From Aquipseudomonas ullengensis (lineage in GTDB: Bacteria > Pseudomonadota > Gammaproteobacteria > Pseudomonadales > Pseudomonadaceae): a stretch of 64,000 nucleotides of DNA. Position 1 is the stretch's first letter, and every line of letters begins with the position of its first letter. The DNA lies in the NCBI RefSeq assembly GCF_014174475.1, contig NZ_JACJUD010000001.1:930001-994000 (forward strand), given 5' to 3'. The notes beneath the pieces were generated by a model, which worked only from the letters and a program-made list of their open reading frames with translations, ran no database searches and was not told the DNA's origin. Of this stretch, positions 8,912-18,305 are shown one piece after another. Made by a program: the position numbers and the translations under genes.

Positions 8912-9262
8912 ATGACCATAGAAAAAATATACTACGTTACCGAGGCATTTATCAGCAACTACAATCAGGGCACAGATTTATTGTTGATAAAAACAGCATC
9001 TGGGGAAATATATGGACTCTCGCCCGAGTTTGAAATGTGTACAAAAGATATAGCAATGGTCTCCGGTCTCTACAGCCCAGATCGACCTTACCCCCAAGCA
9101 AAATGGATTAACTTCAATAGCGATATTGGCACCGTACCCGCAGGATGGTACGACTTGAACAACACCAGCATCTCGAATTTCATCATTGGATACAGGCTCG
9201 AAAGCGAGCTACAGATCCACAGATTCAAGAAAAATCAACCAACTAAAAATAATAGCGAATAA
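8912..9262 (+). CDS. Hypothetical small protein in effector island (orphan immunity candidate)
   Basis: This 116-residue protein (MTIEKIYYVTEAFISNYNQG...) has no signal peptide, membrane segment or family that I recognise. ATG 8912 is chosen over the in-frame GTG at 8897 because the GGTGG Shine-Dalgarno lies 11 bases before it and overlaps the GTG. It is aromatic-rich and AT-rich, like the Rhs toxin tip and its immunity gene. The island behind an Rhs effector is where extra or orphan immunity genes collect, so immunity is a reasonable guess. The sequence contains no direct evidence for that. Confidence 0.65.
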   Translation: MTIEKIYYVTEAFISNYNQGTDLLLIKTASGEIYGLSPEFEMCTKDIAMVSGLYSPDRPYPQAKWINFNSDIGTVPAGWYDLNNTSISNFIIGYRLESELQIHRFKKNQPTKNNSE

Positions 9263-9315
9263 TTGATAACCCAACTTCATGTGAGAACACGAGAAAAACA
9301 AGAGATTTATAAACC

Positions 9316-9732
9316 ATGGATCTATTGGGTGTTTTATCAAAATCAATAAGCCTTTCAGATTACCTGCATCAACACATACAAATTATTAGCGAGATGACGC
9401 AAGAAGAGTTTACTTACAAGAACGAATACGCAATCACCAAGACCAGCTCCAATTATTACAATGAAATATGCTTGCAAAGAAAGATAGCCGCTGACTCAGA
9501 GGTTTCAGTGCTCGGCATTGAAGAGCTTTCCATGGCAATGGCCAATATGAGTCCTGATGCACCAATTACCATGCGCTTCATAGACAGCCCTCATTGGTCC
9601 GGGCGAATTTATTTTACAACTGGCCAAGAGTTGATTGGTGTCTCTATAGGCCGAAAAATCAATCCAGACTGGAAAACCCCACCAGACTGGGATGGCTCAT
9701 TAAAGATGACTGAAGATTTCAACAATAAATAG
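9316..9732 (+). CDS. Hypothetical protein in effector island
   Basis: This 138-residue predicted soluble protein begins MDLLGVLSKSISLSDYLHQH and carries a C-terminal segment with FTTGQELIGVSIGRKINPDW. I do not recognise a domain. It follows the previous small gene by 53 bp on the same strand with similar low GC. The upstream Shine-Dalgarno is weak (AAGAGA, about 15 bases before the ATG), so the exact start is less certain than the frame. Likely part of the horizontally acquired immunity or cargo array behind the Rhs gene; function unknown. Confidence 0.62.
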   Translation: MDLLGVLSKSISLSDYLHQHIQIISEMTQEEFTYKNEYAITKTSSNYYNEICLQRKIAADSEVSVLGIEELSMAMANMSPDAPITMRFIDSPHWSGRIYFTTGQELIGVSIGRKINPDWKTPPDWDGSLKMTEDFNNK

Positions 9733-9793
9733 CTGCAATATTCAAACTGGCGAAGCGGGGCTAAACCACCCCTCGGGATCATCGATAATATCC

Positions 9794-10105
9794 ATGCAGA
9801 ATTACTACGTAATTGCAGAAAAAGACCTCACCCCTTCCGAACCCCATAGTTCAGCGTGGCCAAAAATTATTGGCTACAACCCCATCTATAGAGAATTTCT
9901 GTTCATGGAGGGTAAGGGGCATGGCCTTATGGGCGGAGAAGTCAGCCAGGACAGCGCGTCATTAGCTAAATGGCAGGATATTTTCGTTGAGCTAAATGCC
10001 GAGTGGTTTCTGGATTTTCTGAACCTGAATACTTTTAGTGACGAAAACGACTTCCTCAACAAACTAATTGACGTCATCGGTCAGCCCAGAACCATCGCCT
10101 ATTAG
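9794..10105 (+). CDS. Hypothetical protein in effector island
   Basis: This 103-residue protein (MQNYYVIAEKDLTPSEPHSS...) is acidic and aromatic-rich, with no signal peptide and no membrane span. The C-terminal half (WQDIFVELNAEWFLDFLNLN) looks helical. It is the last of the AT-rich run; base composition returns to the chromosomal norm about 50 bp downstream. No family recognised. Small acidic proteins next to Rhs modules are often immunity proteins, but this one has no toxin partner in view. Confidence 0.6.
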   Translation: MQNYYVIAEKDLTPSEPHSSAWPKIIGYNPIYREFLFMEGKGHGLMGGEVSQDSASLAKWQDIFVELNAEWFLDFLNLNTFSDENDFLNKLIDVIGQPRTIAY

Positions 10106-10156
10106 CGAAACAGCAAAACCACCTGAATCACTTGCGATTTCCAAGGAACGGAATCC

Positions 10157-10366
10157 ATGAAAAGCCCCATTCTCATCGCAACACTGGCGGCACTGGCCCT
10201 GTCGCTTCTCTGCTTCCTGCTCGGCGGTGCCGGCGTAGCCGGTGCGGTTACTGGTGGCGGGCAGGTCGGTGGCGCGGTCGGTGTGTTGTTCTTTCTCGCC
10301 AAGGTCCTGCTGGGGTTGTCCCTGGTGCTCGGCGCACTCTGGCTGATCCGCTCGCCCTCTCGCTGA
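10157..10366 (+). CDS. Small hydrophobic membrane protein
   Basis: This 69-residue protein has two predicted membrane helices (PILIATLAALALSLLCFLLGG and VGVLFFLAKVLLGLSLVLGA) joined by a Gly/Val/Ala-rich loop, ending in a short basic tail (RSPSR). It resembles the small DUF1328-like membrane proteins of gamma-proteobacteria, but I cannot assign it firmly. AAGGA lies about ten bases before the ATG. GC content is back to chromosomal values here, so it marks the right border of the AT-rich island. Confidence 0.65.
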   Translation: MKSPILIATLAALALSLLCFLLGGAGVAGAVTGGGQVGGAVGVLFFLAKVLLGLSLVLGALWLIRSPSR

Positions 10367-10519
10367 AGGCGGCACTGGACCAGACCCGGCGCCTGCATCC
10401 GCCCCTGGTGCAGCTCCAGGCGCCGAGCCAGGCCAGCGGCGAGCTCTCCTGTGATCAGAGACTGTTACGCGAGTTACCCCCGCTAGATAACGCGCGCAGT
10501 CATGCCGTGCAGCGGCGCC

Positions 10520-13399
10520 TCAACACATCGCCGCATGCTCGCGCAGCAACTGGGCGAACTGTTCCGCCGGCACCGGCGGGCTGAGCAGGAAGCCCTGGAT
10601 CTCGTCGCAGCGCTGGGCTTTGAGGAAGTCCATCTGCGCCTGGGTTTCCACGCCTTCGGCCACCACCTTGAGGTCCAGGCTGTGGGCCATGGCGATGATC
10701 GCGCGGGTGATCGCCGCATCTTCGCCGCCTACCGACAGGTCGCGGATAAAGGTCTGGTCGATCTTCACGTAGTCCACCGGGAAGCGCTTGAGGTAGCTGA
10801 GCGAGGAGTAGCCAGTGCCGAAGTCGTCGATCGCCAGCTTCACGCCCATGTCGCGCAGCTGCTGGAAGGTGGTGATGACGTTCTCGACGTTGTCCAGCAA
10901 CTGGCTCTCGGTCAGCTCCAGCTCGAGCAAGTGCGACGGCAGGCCGGTTTCGTCGAGCACCTGATGCACCAGGGTCACCAGGTTGCCCTGGCGCAGCTGA
11001 TGCACCGACAGGTTGACCGACACCCGCAGGTCGGCCAGGCCCTGAAGCTGCCACTCGCGGGCCTGCAGGCAGGCCTGGCGCAGGACGAATTCGCCGATTG
11101 GCGCGATCAGCCCGGTTTCTTCGGCCAGCGGGATGAACTCACCTGGCGCCACCAGGCCCAGCTCCGGATGACGCCAGCGCACCAGCGCCTCGGCGGCGTT
11201 GAGGCTGTCGTCGGCCAGGCACAGCTTGGGTTGGTAGAAGACCTCCAGCTGACCCTCGACGATGGCCTTGCGCAGCTGGTTCTCCAGTTGCAGGCGCTCC
11301 AGGGTGCAGGCCTGCAGGTTGTCGGTGTAGAACTGGAAGGTGTTGCCGCCCAGGTGTTTGGCGTGCTGCATGGCCATGCCGGCCTGGCTGATCAGCGCGG
11401 ATATTTCTCGCGCGTTGTCCGGCAACAGGCTGATGCCGATAGAGGCGCTGACCACCAGTTCGTGGCCGCCGACATCCATCGGCGTGCGCAGCTTGGCCAG
11501 CAGGCGGCTGGCGGTGCGCGCCAGGCCCGAGAGGCTGCCGTAGTCGTCGAGCAGGATGGCGAACTCGTCGCCGGACAGCCGCGCGATGGTGTGCGCCTCG
11601 GAGGCGGCCTGGGTCAGGCGCCGGCTCATCTGCCGCAACAGCTGGTCGGCGACTTCATGGCCGAGGCTGTCGTTGAGCAGTTTGAAGCGGTCCAGGTCGA
11701 TGTGTAGCAAGGCCAGAGGGCTGCCCTCCTGGCGCGCACGCTCGCAGGCTTCGTGCAGGCGCTCGCGGAACAGCGTGCGGTTGGCCAGGCCGGTCAGTTC
11801 GTCATAGTGCGAGAGGTAGCGCAGGCGCTCCTCGGTCTGCCGCCGCGACGACAGATCAGAGAAGAAGCCGACGATATGGCTGACCTTGCCCCGCGTATCG
11901 CGCACCACGTTGAGCTGCAACCACTGCGGGTAGAGCTCGCCGTTTTTGCGCGTGTCGATGACTTCCCCGCGCCAGCTGTCGCTGTGCTCCAGCTCAAGGC
12001 GGATCAACTGGTATTGGCGGCGCACGTCACGGCTGCTGATCAGGGTAGCGACGCTGCGCCCGAGCACTTCGTCCTTGCGGTAGCCGGTGACGGCGCTGAA
12101 GGCGTTGTTGACCGACAGCAGCAGGTAATCGGCATCGAGGATCACGATGCCTTCGCTGGCGGCCTCGAACACCGTGGCGGCCAGGCGTTGCTGCTCGTCA
12201 CGCTGCTTGCGCCCGGTGATGTCGCGGCGGGTGCCGAGCATGCGCAGCACCTGGCCCTGCTCGTCGCGTTCGACCGCGCGGCCACGGTCCTCGACCCACA
12301 GCCAGCGGCCGTCGGCATGGCGCACGCGGTATTCGACGCAGTAGTCGTCCGTGCGTCCCTTGAGGTGCTCGACCAGCGCGCGGCGCAGCACGCCGAGATC
12401 ATCCGGGTGCAGGCGCGGCTTGAGGTGGCTGAGCACGCCCTTCACCTCGTCCTGGCTGATACCGAAGATGCTTTCCAGGTGGCTGTGGTGCACCTCGTCG
12501 GTCTGCAGGTTCCAGTCCCACAGGCCCAGCTCGCTGGCCTGCAGGGCCAGGTCCAGGCGCGCCTCGCTCTTGCCCAGGGCGTGGCTGGTGTCATCCAGCT
12601 CCAGGGTGCGCTGGGCCACGCGGATTTCCAGCTCGCCATGGGCCTTGCGCAGATCACGCTCGGCGCGGCGGCGCTGTTCCACTTCGCGAGCGAGCTCCTG
12701 ATTCAACCCTTCAGCGCTCTCGCGGGCATGTTGCAGGCCCTCGATCAGCGCCTGGTTCTGGAAGCGTTGCAGCAGGCTGCGCTGCACCAGCCGATTGACC
12801 TGCCAGGCCACCACCCACAGGCTCAGCAGCAGGATCAGGCCCAATGCACCCCAGCCCTGCTGGCGCCCGTTGTCGCTCAATAGCAGGTAAGCGATGGCCG
12901 GCAGCAGGCACGGCAGGGAGAACACCAGGAAGGCCGCGCGGCTGACTGCATAGGCCATGCTCGCGGAGAGAATCGCTGCTGCGATCAGCCCGTAGACCAG
13001 GGCCTGCTGCAGGAATTTATCCGGCGGCACCAGGAAGATCGCGGCAAAAGCCAGGGTCAGGCCAGACGCGCCGGCGCCGATCAGGAACATGCGTTGCCAC
13101 TGCGGATTGGCCTGGCGCGACGGCAGCGCGGCGTTGAAGGCGGCCATCTGGATCAGCCGCAGCACGGCCAGCAGCACCACCCACACCAGCCAGCCGGCCA
13201 GCACCAGGCTTTCCTGCGGGTGCCAGAGCAGGCAGGCGCAGGCCAGGGCACTGAGCAGCATGAAGAAAGTGGGGACCTGGGAGCCCTGATACAGCAGACG
13301 GGTCCGCTCGACCGCGATCTCGGTGGCGAACTGCTGACGAATGGCAGGCGAATCGTCCTGCGGCATAGCGGCCGCAGAGCCCTTTAGCGGATTGGTCAT
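10520..13399 (-). CDS. Membrane PAS-GGDEF-EAL cyclic-di-GMP signalling protein
   Basis: This 959-residue sensor has several N-terminal membrane helices (about residues 40-205), then a coiled coil rich in Glu/Arg (about 215-270) and two PAS domains (about 280-520). The GGDEF domain follows, with SGDEF in place of GGDEF and no RxxD inhibitory site five residues before it. The C-terminal EAL domain keeps the catalytic set: EALVRW, NLS, ELTES, IDDFGTG, VKID, EGVET, and Q in EIQGF. The phosphodiesterase should therefore be active. SGDEF can still work as a cyclase, so the protein may be bifunctional. It lies back to back with uvrD, the same pairing as PA5442-uvrD in P. aeruginosa as I remember it. 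Signal unknown. Confidence 0.93.
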   Translation of the reverse strand: MTNPLKGSAAAMPQDDSPAIRQQFATEIAVERTRLLYQGSQVPTFFMLLSALACACLLWHPQESLVLAGWLVWVVLLAVLRLIQMAAFNAALPSRQANPQWQRMFLIGAGASGLTLAFAAIFLVPPDKFLQQALVYGLIAAAILSASMAYAVSRAAFLVFSLPCLLPAIAYLLLSDNGRQQGWGALGLILLLSLWVVAWQVNRLVQRSLLQRFQNQALIEGLQHARESAEGLNQELAREVEQRRRAERDLRKAHGELEIRVAQRTLELDDTSHALGKSEARLDLALQASELGLWDWNLQTDEVHHSHLESIFGISQDEVKGVLSHLKPRLHPDDLGVLRRALVEHLKGRTDDYCVEYRVRHADGRWLWVEDRGRAVERDEQGQVLRMLGTRRDITGRKQRDEQQRLAATVFEAASEGIVILDADYLLLSVNNAFSAVTGYRKDEVLGRSVATLISSRDVRRQYQLIRLELEHSDSWRGEVIDTRKNGELYPQWLQLNVVRDTRGKVSHIVGFFSDLSSRRQTEERLRYLSHYDELTGLANRTLFRERLHEACERARQEGSPLALLHIDLDRFKLLNDSLGHEVADQLLRQMSRRLTQAASEAHTIARLSGDEFAILLDDYGSLSGLARTASRLLAKLRTPMDVGGHELVVSASIGISLLPDNAREISALISQAGMAMQHAKHLGGNTFQFYTDNLQACTLERLQLENQLRKAIVEGQLEVFYQPKLCLADDSLNAAEALVRWRHPELGLVAPGEFIPLAEETGLIAPIGEFVLRQACLQAREWQLQGLADLRVSVNLSVHQLRQGNLVTLVHQVLDETGLPSHLLELELTESQLLDNVENVITTFQQLRDMGVKLAIDDFGTGYSSLSYLKRFPVDYVKIDQTFIRDLSVGGEDAAITRAIIAMAHSLDLKVVAEGVETQAQMDFLKAQRCDEIQGFLLSPPVPAEQFAQLLREHAAMC

Positions 13400-13585
13400 A
13401 GGCGATTTTCTTGTAATGGTTTGCCTAAATTTCCCCGAGCATACCCGAGCTAGAGGGCTCGCCCAAGCCTTATGCTGGCTTTTTGGTCGCCCCTATCGAC
13501 CAGTGGCAGCACGACTGTTCACTGACCGATCGGTTCGATCCGGTCACGGTTTGCCGCTCCTTACCCCGGCCCGTAGAATGCCGCG

Positions 13586-15796
13586 ATGCAAAATGATCCC
13601 GCCTCTTTCGACCCAGAACTTCTCCTCGCCTCCCTCAACGATGCGCAATGCCAGGCCGTGGCCGCCCCGCTCGGCCGCCAGCTGGTGCTGGCCGGCGCCG
13701 GCTCGGGCAAGACCCGTGTGCTGGTGCACCGCATCGCCTGGCTGATCCAGATCATCAACGCCTCGCCCTACAGCATCCTGTCGGTGACCTTCACCAACAA
13801 AGCCGCTGCCGAGATGCGTCAGCGCATCGAGCAGATGCTCGGCCTGAACCCCAATGGCATGTGGGTCGGCACCTTCCACGGCCTGGCGCACCGCATCCTG
13901 CGTGCGCACTGGCAGGAAGCCGGGCTGGCCGAGAACTTCCAGATCCTCGATTCCGACGACCAGCAGCGCCTGGTCAAGCGGGTGATCCGCGAGCTGGGCC
14001 TGGACGAGCAGCGCTGGCCGGCCAAGCAGGCGCAGTGGTTCATCAACGGGCAGAAAGACGAAGGCCTGCGGCCGAAGAACATCCAGGCCGGCGGCGACCT
14101 GTTCCTCGCCACCATGCTGAAGATCTACGAGGCCTACGAAGCGGCCTGCGCACGCACCGGGGTGATCGACTTCGCCGAGCTGCTGCTGCGCGCCCTCGAC
14201 CTGTGGCGGGATAACCCGGGCTTGCTGGCGCACTACCAGCAGCGCTTCAAGCACATCCTGGTCGACGAGTTCCAGGACACCAACGCCGTGCAGTACGCCT
14301 GGCTGCGCTTCCTCGCCAAGGGCGGCGAGAGCCTGATGGTGGTCGGCGATGACGACCAGTCGATCTACGGCTGGCGCGGCGCCAAGATCGAGAACATCCA
14401 GCAGTACAGCAGCGACTTCCCCGACGCGCAGATGATCCGCCTGGAGCAGAACTACCGCTCCACCGCCGGCATCCTCAAGGCCGCCAACGCCCTGATCGCC
14501 AACAACAACGGCCGTCTGGGCAAGGAACTGTGGACCGACGGCGACGACGGCGAGCCGCTGACCCTGTACGCCGCCTTCAACGAGCACGACGAAGCCCGTT
14601 ACGTGGTCGAAAGCATCGAGCGCGCGCTGAAGACTGGCCTGTCGCGCAGCGAAATCGCCATCCTCTACCGCTCCAACGCCCAGTCACGGGTGCTGGAAGA
14701 AGCCCTGCTGCGCGAGAAGATCCCCTACCGCATCTACGGCGGCCAGCGCTTCTTCGAGCGCGCCGAGATCAAGAACGCGGTGGCCTACCTGCGCCTGCTC
14801 GAAGGCCGGCACAACGATGCCGCGCTGGAGCGGGTGATCAACGTGCCGACCCGCGGCGTCGGCGAGAAGACCATCGAGGCGATCCGCGAGCACGCGCGCC
14901 ACAGCGAGCTGTCGATGTGGGCGGCGATGCAGCAGCTGCTCGCCAACAAGGCCCTGCCCGGTCGCGCGGCCGGCGCCCTGGCCGCCTTCGTCGAGCTGAT
15001 CGAGAATCTCGCCGCCAAGGTGCTGGACATGCCGCTGCACCTGATGGCGCAGACCGTCATCGAGCAGAGCGGGCTAATCGCCTGGCATAAGGCCGAGAAA
15101 GGCGAGAAGGCCCAGGCGCGGGTGGAAAACCTCGAGGAACTGGTCAGCGCCGCGCGCAACTTCGAGAACAACGAGGAAGAGGAAATGACGCCGCTGGCGG
15201 CCTTCCTCACCCACGCCTCGCTGGAAGCCGGCGACACCCAGGCCGACGAGCACGAGGCCAGCATCCAGCTGATGACCCTGCACAGCGCCAAGGGCCTGGA
15301 ATTCCCCATGGTGTTCCTGGTCGGCATGGAAGAAGGCCTGTTCCCGCACAAGATGAGCCTGGAAGAGCCCGGCCGCCTGGAAGAAGAACGCCGCCTGGCC
15401 TATGTCGGCGTGACCCGCGCCATGCAGCACCTGGTGCTGACCTACGCCGAGACCCGCCGCCTGTACGGCAGTGAGACCTACAACAAGGTGTCGCGCTTCG
15501 TCCGCGAGATTCCGCCGGCGCTGATCCAGGAAGTACGCCTGAGCAACAGCGTCAGCCGCCCTTATGGCAGCGGCAGTAGCAGTGGCGGCAGCACCAGCAG
15601 CATGAGCATGTTCGCCAACGCCGAAGTCCCGGATACCGGCTTCCGTCTCGGCCAGCATGTGCGCCACGCGCTGTTCGGCGACGGGGTGATCCTCAACTTC
15701 GAAGGCAGCGGCGCCCAGGCACGGGTGCAGGTCAACTTCGAGGCCGAAGGCAGCAAGTGGCTGATGCTCGGCTACGCCAAGCTGGAAGCGCTCTGA
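13586..15796 (+). CDS. uvrD: DNA helicase II UvrD
   Basis: This 736-residue superfamily 1A 3'-5' helicase acts in nucleotide excision repair and methyl-directed mismatch repair. Walker A is AGAGSGKT (from about residue 36). Motif Ia is FTNKAAAEMRQRI, Walker B is VDEFQDTN, motif III is VVGDDDQSIYGWRGA, motif IV is LEQNYRS, motif V is TLHSAKGLEFPMVF, and motif VI is EERRLAYVGVTRA. The C-terminal Tudor-like RNA polymerase-binding tail (VRHALFGDGVI...) is present. Length fits the family. It is transcribed away from the GGDEF/EAL gene, with a 186-bp intergenic region where I see no convincing LexA box. A REP hairpin begins two bases after the stop. Confidence 0.97.
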   Translation: MQNDPASFDPELLLASLNDAQCQAVAAPLGRQLVLAGAGSGKTRVLVHRIAWLIQIINASPYSILSVTFTNKAAAEMRQRIEQMLGLNPNGMWVGTFHGLAHRILRAHWQEAGLAENFQILDSDDQQRLVKRVIRELGLDEQRWPAKQAQWFINGQKDEGLRPKNIQAGGDLFLATMLKIYEAYEAACARTGVIDFAELLLRALDLWRDNPGLLAHYQQRFKHILVDEFQDTNAVQYAWLRFLAKGGESLMVVGDDDQSIYGWRGAKIENIQQYSSDFPDAQMIRLEQNYRSTAGILKAANALIANNNGRLGKELWTDGDDGEPLTLYAAFNEHDEARYVVESIERALKTGLSRSEIAILYRSNAQSRVLEEALLREKIPYRIYGGQRFFERAEIKNAVAYLRLLEGRHNDAALERVINVPTRGVGEKTIEAIREHARHSELSMWAAMQQLLANKALPGRAAGALAAFVELIENLAAKVLDMPLHLMAQTVIEQSGLIAWHKAEKGEKAQARVENLEELVSAARNFENNEEEEMTPLAAFLTHASLEAGDTQADEHEASIQLMTLHSAKGLEFPMVFLVGMEEGLFPHKMSLEEPGRLEEERRLAYVGVTRAMQHLVLTYAETRRLYGSETYNKVSRFVREIPPALIQEVRLSNSVSRPYGSGSSSGGSTSSMSMFANAEVPDTGFRLGQHVRHALFGDGVILNFEGSGAQARVQVNFEAEGSKWLMLGYAKLEAL

Positions 15797-15797
15797 T

Positions 15798-15838
15798 CCG
15801 TAGGGCGGAGAAACCTGCAGGTTGCACCCGCCCTACGG
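15798..15838. repeat. Palindromic repeat downstream of uvrD
   Basis: A perfect 11-bp inverted repeat (CCGTAGGGCGG at 15798-15808, CCGCCCTACGG at 15828-15838) with a 19-nt loop starts two bases after the uvrD stop. Its right arm and flank (GGTTGCACCCGCCCTACGG) recur near 18761-18779, so it is a dispersed repeat. It may also end uvrD transcription, although no U-run follows. Confidence 0.7.
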
Positions 15839-15853
15839 CTGTATCCCCACACC

Positions 15854-16030
15854 TGTAGGAGCCAGGGGCGCGCCTAGTGCTTGCTGGCGATCAGAGCGCA
15901 CTGGGGTTGCCCGTCATTCCCGCGCAGGCGGGAATCCAGGAGGGCCCCACTGGGTTCCCGCCTACGCGGGAACGACTCGGTGTTTAGGTGCAGCGCGGAT
16001 CAGCGGATCGCCAGCAAGCTGGCTCCTACA
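15854..16030. repeat. Nested REP element (two REP families, one inside the other)
   Basis: The outer arms are TGTAGGAGCCAG (15854-15865) with CTGGCTCCTACA (16019-16030), and GCTTGCTGGCGATC (15879-15892) with its exact complement (16006-16019). Inside lies a second family: two hairpins with arms ATTCCCGC/GCGGGAAT (15916-15935) and GTTCCCGC/GCGGGAAC (15954-15973). The right end lies eight bases from the stop of the PaiB-like gene. Confidence 0.8.
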
Positions 16031-16037
16031 AGAGCGG

Positions 16038-16679
16038 TCACGCGTCGGGTGGTAGGGCCGCCATGGCCTGCGCCAGCTGCCGCTCGGTCGGCCGCTCGGA
16101 CTGCTGCAAGCCTTGCTGCACACCCTGGAAGTTGGCCGCATCCTTGTTCTGGCTGAGCTTGAACGAGCCTTCTATGCGGCTGATCGGCAGGGCGAAACCG
16201 ACGATGGCGCGCAGCATGCTGTCGATGTAGTCGGTCGGGGCATCGCTCACCGCCCAGGGTCGCTCACGGCGCTGCTCGTGGCGGTCGCTGAGGGCGCTGA
16301 CCAGCGCCAGCAGGCGCTCACGATCCTCGAAGACCTCCGCCCGCCCATGGGCATGCACCGCCTGGTAGTTCCAGGTGGGCACCACTTTGCCGTGCGCGGC
16401 CTTGGCCGGGTAGAAACTCGGGCTGATATAGGCATCGGCGCCCTGGAACACCAGCAACACCTCGGCCCCGGCCGCCAGACTGCGCCACTGCGGGTTGGCG
16501 CGGGCGAAGTGGCCGTACAACGTGCCGAACTCGCCCTCGTCCGGTTTCAGCAGCAACGGCAGATGGCTGGCCTGTAGGCCCTGTTCGCCCTGGCTGACGA
16601 GCAGCGCCAGTGGCGTCTGTTCGATCAACCCGTGCAATGCGTCCAGGTCGGTGACGGCGAAAGCCTTGGGGATATACAT
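16038..16679 (-). CDS. PaiB-family FMN-binding (putative negative regulator) protein
   Basis: This 213-residue protein has a split-barrel flavin-binding fold. It starts MYIPKAFAVTDLDALHGLIEQ, as PaiB-like proteins do. Conserved segments are SHLPLLL, YGHFARANPQW, YISPSFYPAKAAHGKVVPTWNYQAVHAHG, and a C-terminal ISRIEGSFKLSQNK. PaiB in Bacillus was described as a repressor of sporulation and protease genes; in Gram-negatives the role is unclear, and a flavin-dependent activity is equally possible. ATG 16679 is chosen over longer frames because GAGGTG lies six bases upstream and the family begins there. It is transcribed divergently from the Tim44-like gene. Confidence 0.88.
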   Translation of the reverse strand: MYIPKAFAVTDLDALHGLIEQTPLALLVSQGEQGLQASHLPLLLKPDEGEFGTLYGHFARANPQWRSLAAGAEVLLVFQGADAYISPSFYPAKAAHGKVVPTWNYQAVHAHGRAEVFEDRERLLALVSALSDRHEQRRERPWAVSDAPTDYIDSMLRAIVGFALPISRIEGSFKLSQNKDAANFQGVQQGLQQSERPTERQLAQAMAALPPDA

Positions 16680-16836
16680 GGCGCACCTCGGTGGCAGTGA
16701 CCTGGCAGATGTACCCCAAGGCCGCGGCGACGAACAGATACAGCTGTGCATAAATCCGGAAACACTCTGCGGCTGGTCTTTGCCGGCGCGACTGGGCAGC
16801 ATGACACGCGTACCTCTCCCAAGCGGAAATCACTCC

Positions 16837-17688
16837 ATGCAACGTTTTCTCAGCATCGCCCTGGTCCTGTGTCTGGGCCTGACCGTTAGCCTCGACGCCA
16901 GCGCCGCCAAGCGCATGGGCGGGGGCAAATCCTTCGGCTCCACGCCGACCCACCAGACCCGCCAGGCCGAAGCGCCCAAGGCCAACCAACCGGCCGCTGC
17001 CGGTGCTGCCGCCGCCGCTCGTCCGGCTGCCAGCGGTGCGTCGCGCTGGCTCGGTCCGCTGGCCGGCCTCGCCGCCGGTGGCCTGCTCGCCTCGATGTTC
17101 ATGGGTGACGGCTTCCAGGGCATGCAGATCTTCGATTTCCTGATCATCGGCCTGATCGCCTTCGTGATCTTCCGCTTCATCGCCGCCCGCAAGGCTGCAC
17201 AGTCGGGTCAGCCGGCCGCCGCCGGGCATGCGCCCTACCAGCGTGAAATGCCGCAGGCGCCGCAGAACATCTTCGGCGGCTCCAGCGCCACTGCCGCACC
17301 GCGTGTGATCAACGCGCCGAGCTGGTTCAACGAGCAGCGCTTCATCGAAGCCGGCCGCGAACACTTTCTGGCCCTGCAGCAACACTGGGATGCGGCCGAG
17401 ATGGACAAGATCGCCGAGTTCGTCACCCCGCAGATGCTCAGCTTCCTCAAGGCCGAACGTGCTGACCTGGGCGAAGGCTTCCAGTCCACCTACATCGACG
17501 ACCTCGAAGCGCAGCTGGACGGTATCGACGAGCTGGCCGACAAGACCGTCGCCACCCTGACCTTCCGTGGCGTGGCCAAGACCTCGCGCTTCGACCAGGG
17601 TGAAGCCTTCAGCGAAAGCTGGCGCATGGAGCGCAGCAACGGCGACAACCAGCCGTGGCTGGTGGCCGGTATCCGGCAGAACGGCTAA
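16837..17688 (+). CDS. Tim44-domain inner-membrane protein
   Basis: This 283-residue protein has an N-terminal signal or anchor (MQRFLSIALVLCLGLTVSLDASA) and a Gly/Pro/Ala-rich linker (about 25-65). Two membrane segments follow (WLGPLAGLAAGGLLASMFM and IFDFLIIGLIAFVIFRFIAA). The C-terminal Tim44-like domain spans about 150-283 (INAPSWFNEQRFIEAGREHF ... SESWRMERS...WLVAGIRQNG). Bacterial Tim44-domain proteins are membrane-associated and of unsettled function. ATG 16837, with AGCGGA upstream, is chosen because the signal sequence begins there; earlier in-frame starts add a non-hydrophobic leader. It stands alone, divergent from the PaiB-like gene. Confidence 0.9.
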   Translation: MQRFLSIALVLCLGLTVSLDASAAKRMGGGKSFGSTPTHQTRQAEAPKANQPAAAGAAAAARPAASGASRWLGPLAGLAAGGLLASMFMGDGFQGMQIFDFLIIGLIAFVIFRFIAARKAAQSGQPAAAGHAPYQREMPQAPQNIFGGSSATAAPRVINAPSWFNEQRFIEAGREHFLALQQHWDAAEMDKIAEFVTPQMLSFLKAERADLGEGFQSTYIDDLEAQLDGIDELADKTVATLTFRGVAKTSRFDQGEAFSESWRMERSNGDNQPWLVAGIRQNG

Positions 17689-17794
17689 ACGCCACCGCTG
17701 TCACGCGGATCGCTCTACGGCGCCTCTTTCGCAACGAAAGGGGCGCTTGCTCTGCTAGAGTCGCGGCATCTCCCCGCCGCACGGATTGCGCCGC

Positions 17795-18226
17795 ATGCAC
17801 CGCCTCTATTTCGACACCGAATTCACCACCCTCAGCCCCTCCTATCGCCTGATCAGCCTGGCCCTGGTTGACCCACTGGGCGCCGAGTTCTATGTCGAAC
17901 TCAGCGACGGCTGGAGCCCCGCCGAGTGCTCCGAGTTCGTTCATCGCATCGTCCTGCCGCAACTCGATCTGGCTCGCCACGGGCGCAGCCGCGTCGAGGC
18001 TGCACAGGCGCTGCGCGCCTTCCTCGATGGCTATGCCGAGGTCGAGATCATCAGCGATGCGCAAGACTGGGACTGGCCGCTGCTGCTCGACCTGCTCGGC
18101 CCCGCCGGCCTGCCGCCGCAGGTCAGTTGCCGCGAGGAACGCACGCTGCTCAGCGACCTGGACGAGGCCGCCATTCCCCATCACGCGCTGCTCGATGCAC
18201 GGCTGATGAGCCGTGCCGGCTTGTAG
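17795..18226 (+). CDS. DEDDh-type 3'-5' exonuclease-like protein
   Basis: This small 143-residue protein carries the acidic metal-binding pattern of DEDDh exonucleases. The first motif is FDTEFT (Asp7, Glu9), a middle Asp is in ISDAQDWDW, and the last motif is HHALLDA near residues 131-137, with catalytic His and Asp. It matches the short single-domain 3'-5' exoribonuclease group related to RNase T and Rv2179c. ATG 17795 is preferred over the TTG at 17786 because it gives the normal domain start; the Shine-Dalgarno (ACGGA) is weak. No operon partner is evident: 106 bp separate it from the Tim44-like gene and 79 bp from the next gene. Confidence 0.8.
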   Translation: MHRLYFDTEFTTLSPSYRLISLALVDPLGAEFYVELSDGWSPAECSEFVHRIVLPQLDLARHGRSRVEAAQALRAFLDGYAEVEIISDAQDWDWPLLLDLLGPAGLPPQVSCREERTLLSDLDEAAIPHHALLDARLMSRAGL

Positions 18227-18305
18227 CCGCCCGCCAGTCAGCGTAAAAATCCGCCCCCATCGTCTACCCTGATGCCGAATCTAGTCCTGCAGCGGAGCCA
18301 TTACC

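Noticed and set aside
13400..13585. LexA box upstream of uvrD
   Set aside because: CTGT occurs, but no CTG-N10-CAG with acceptable spacing is present between the GGDEF/EAL and uvrD genes.
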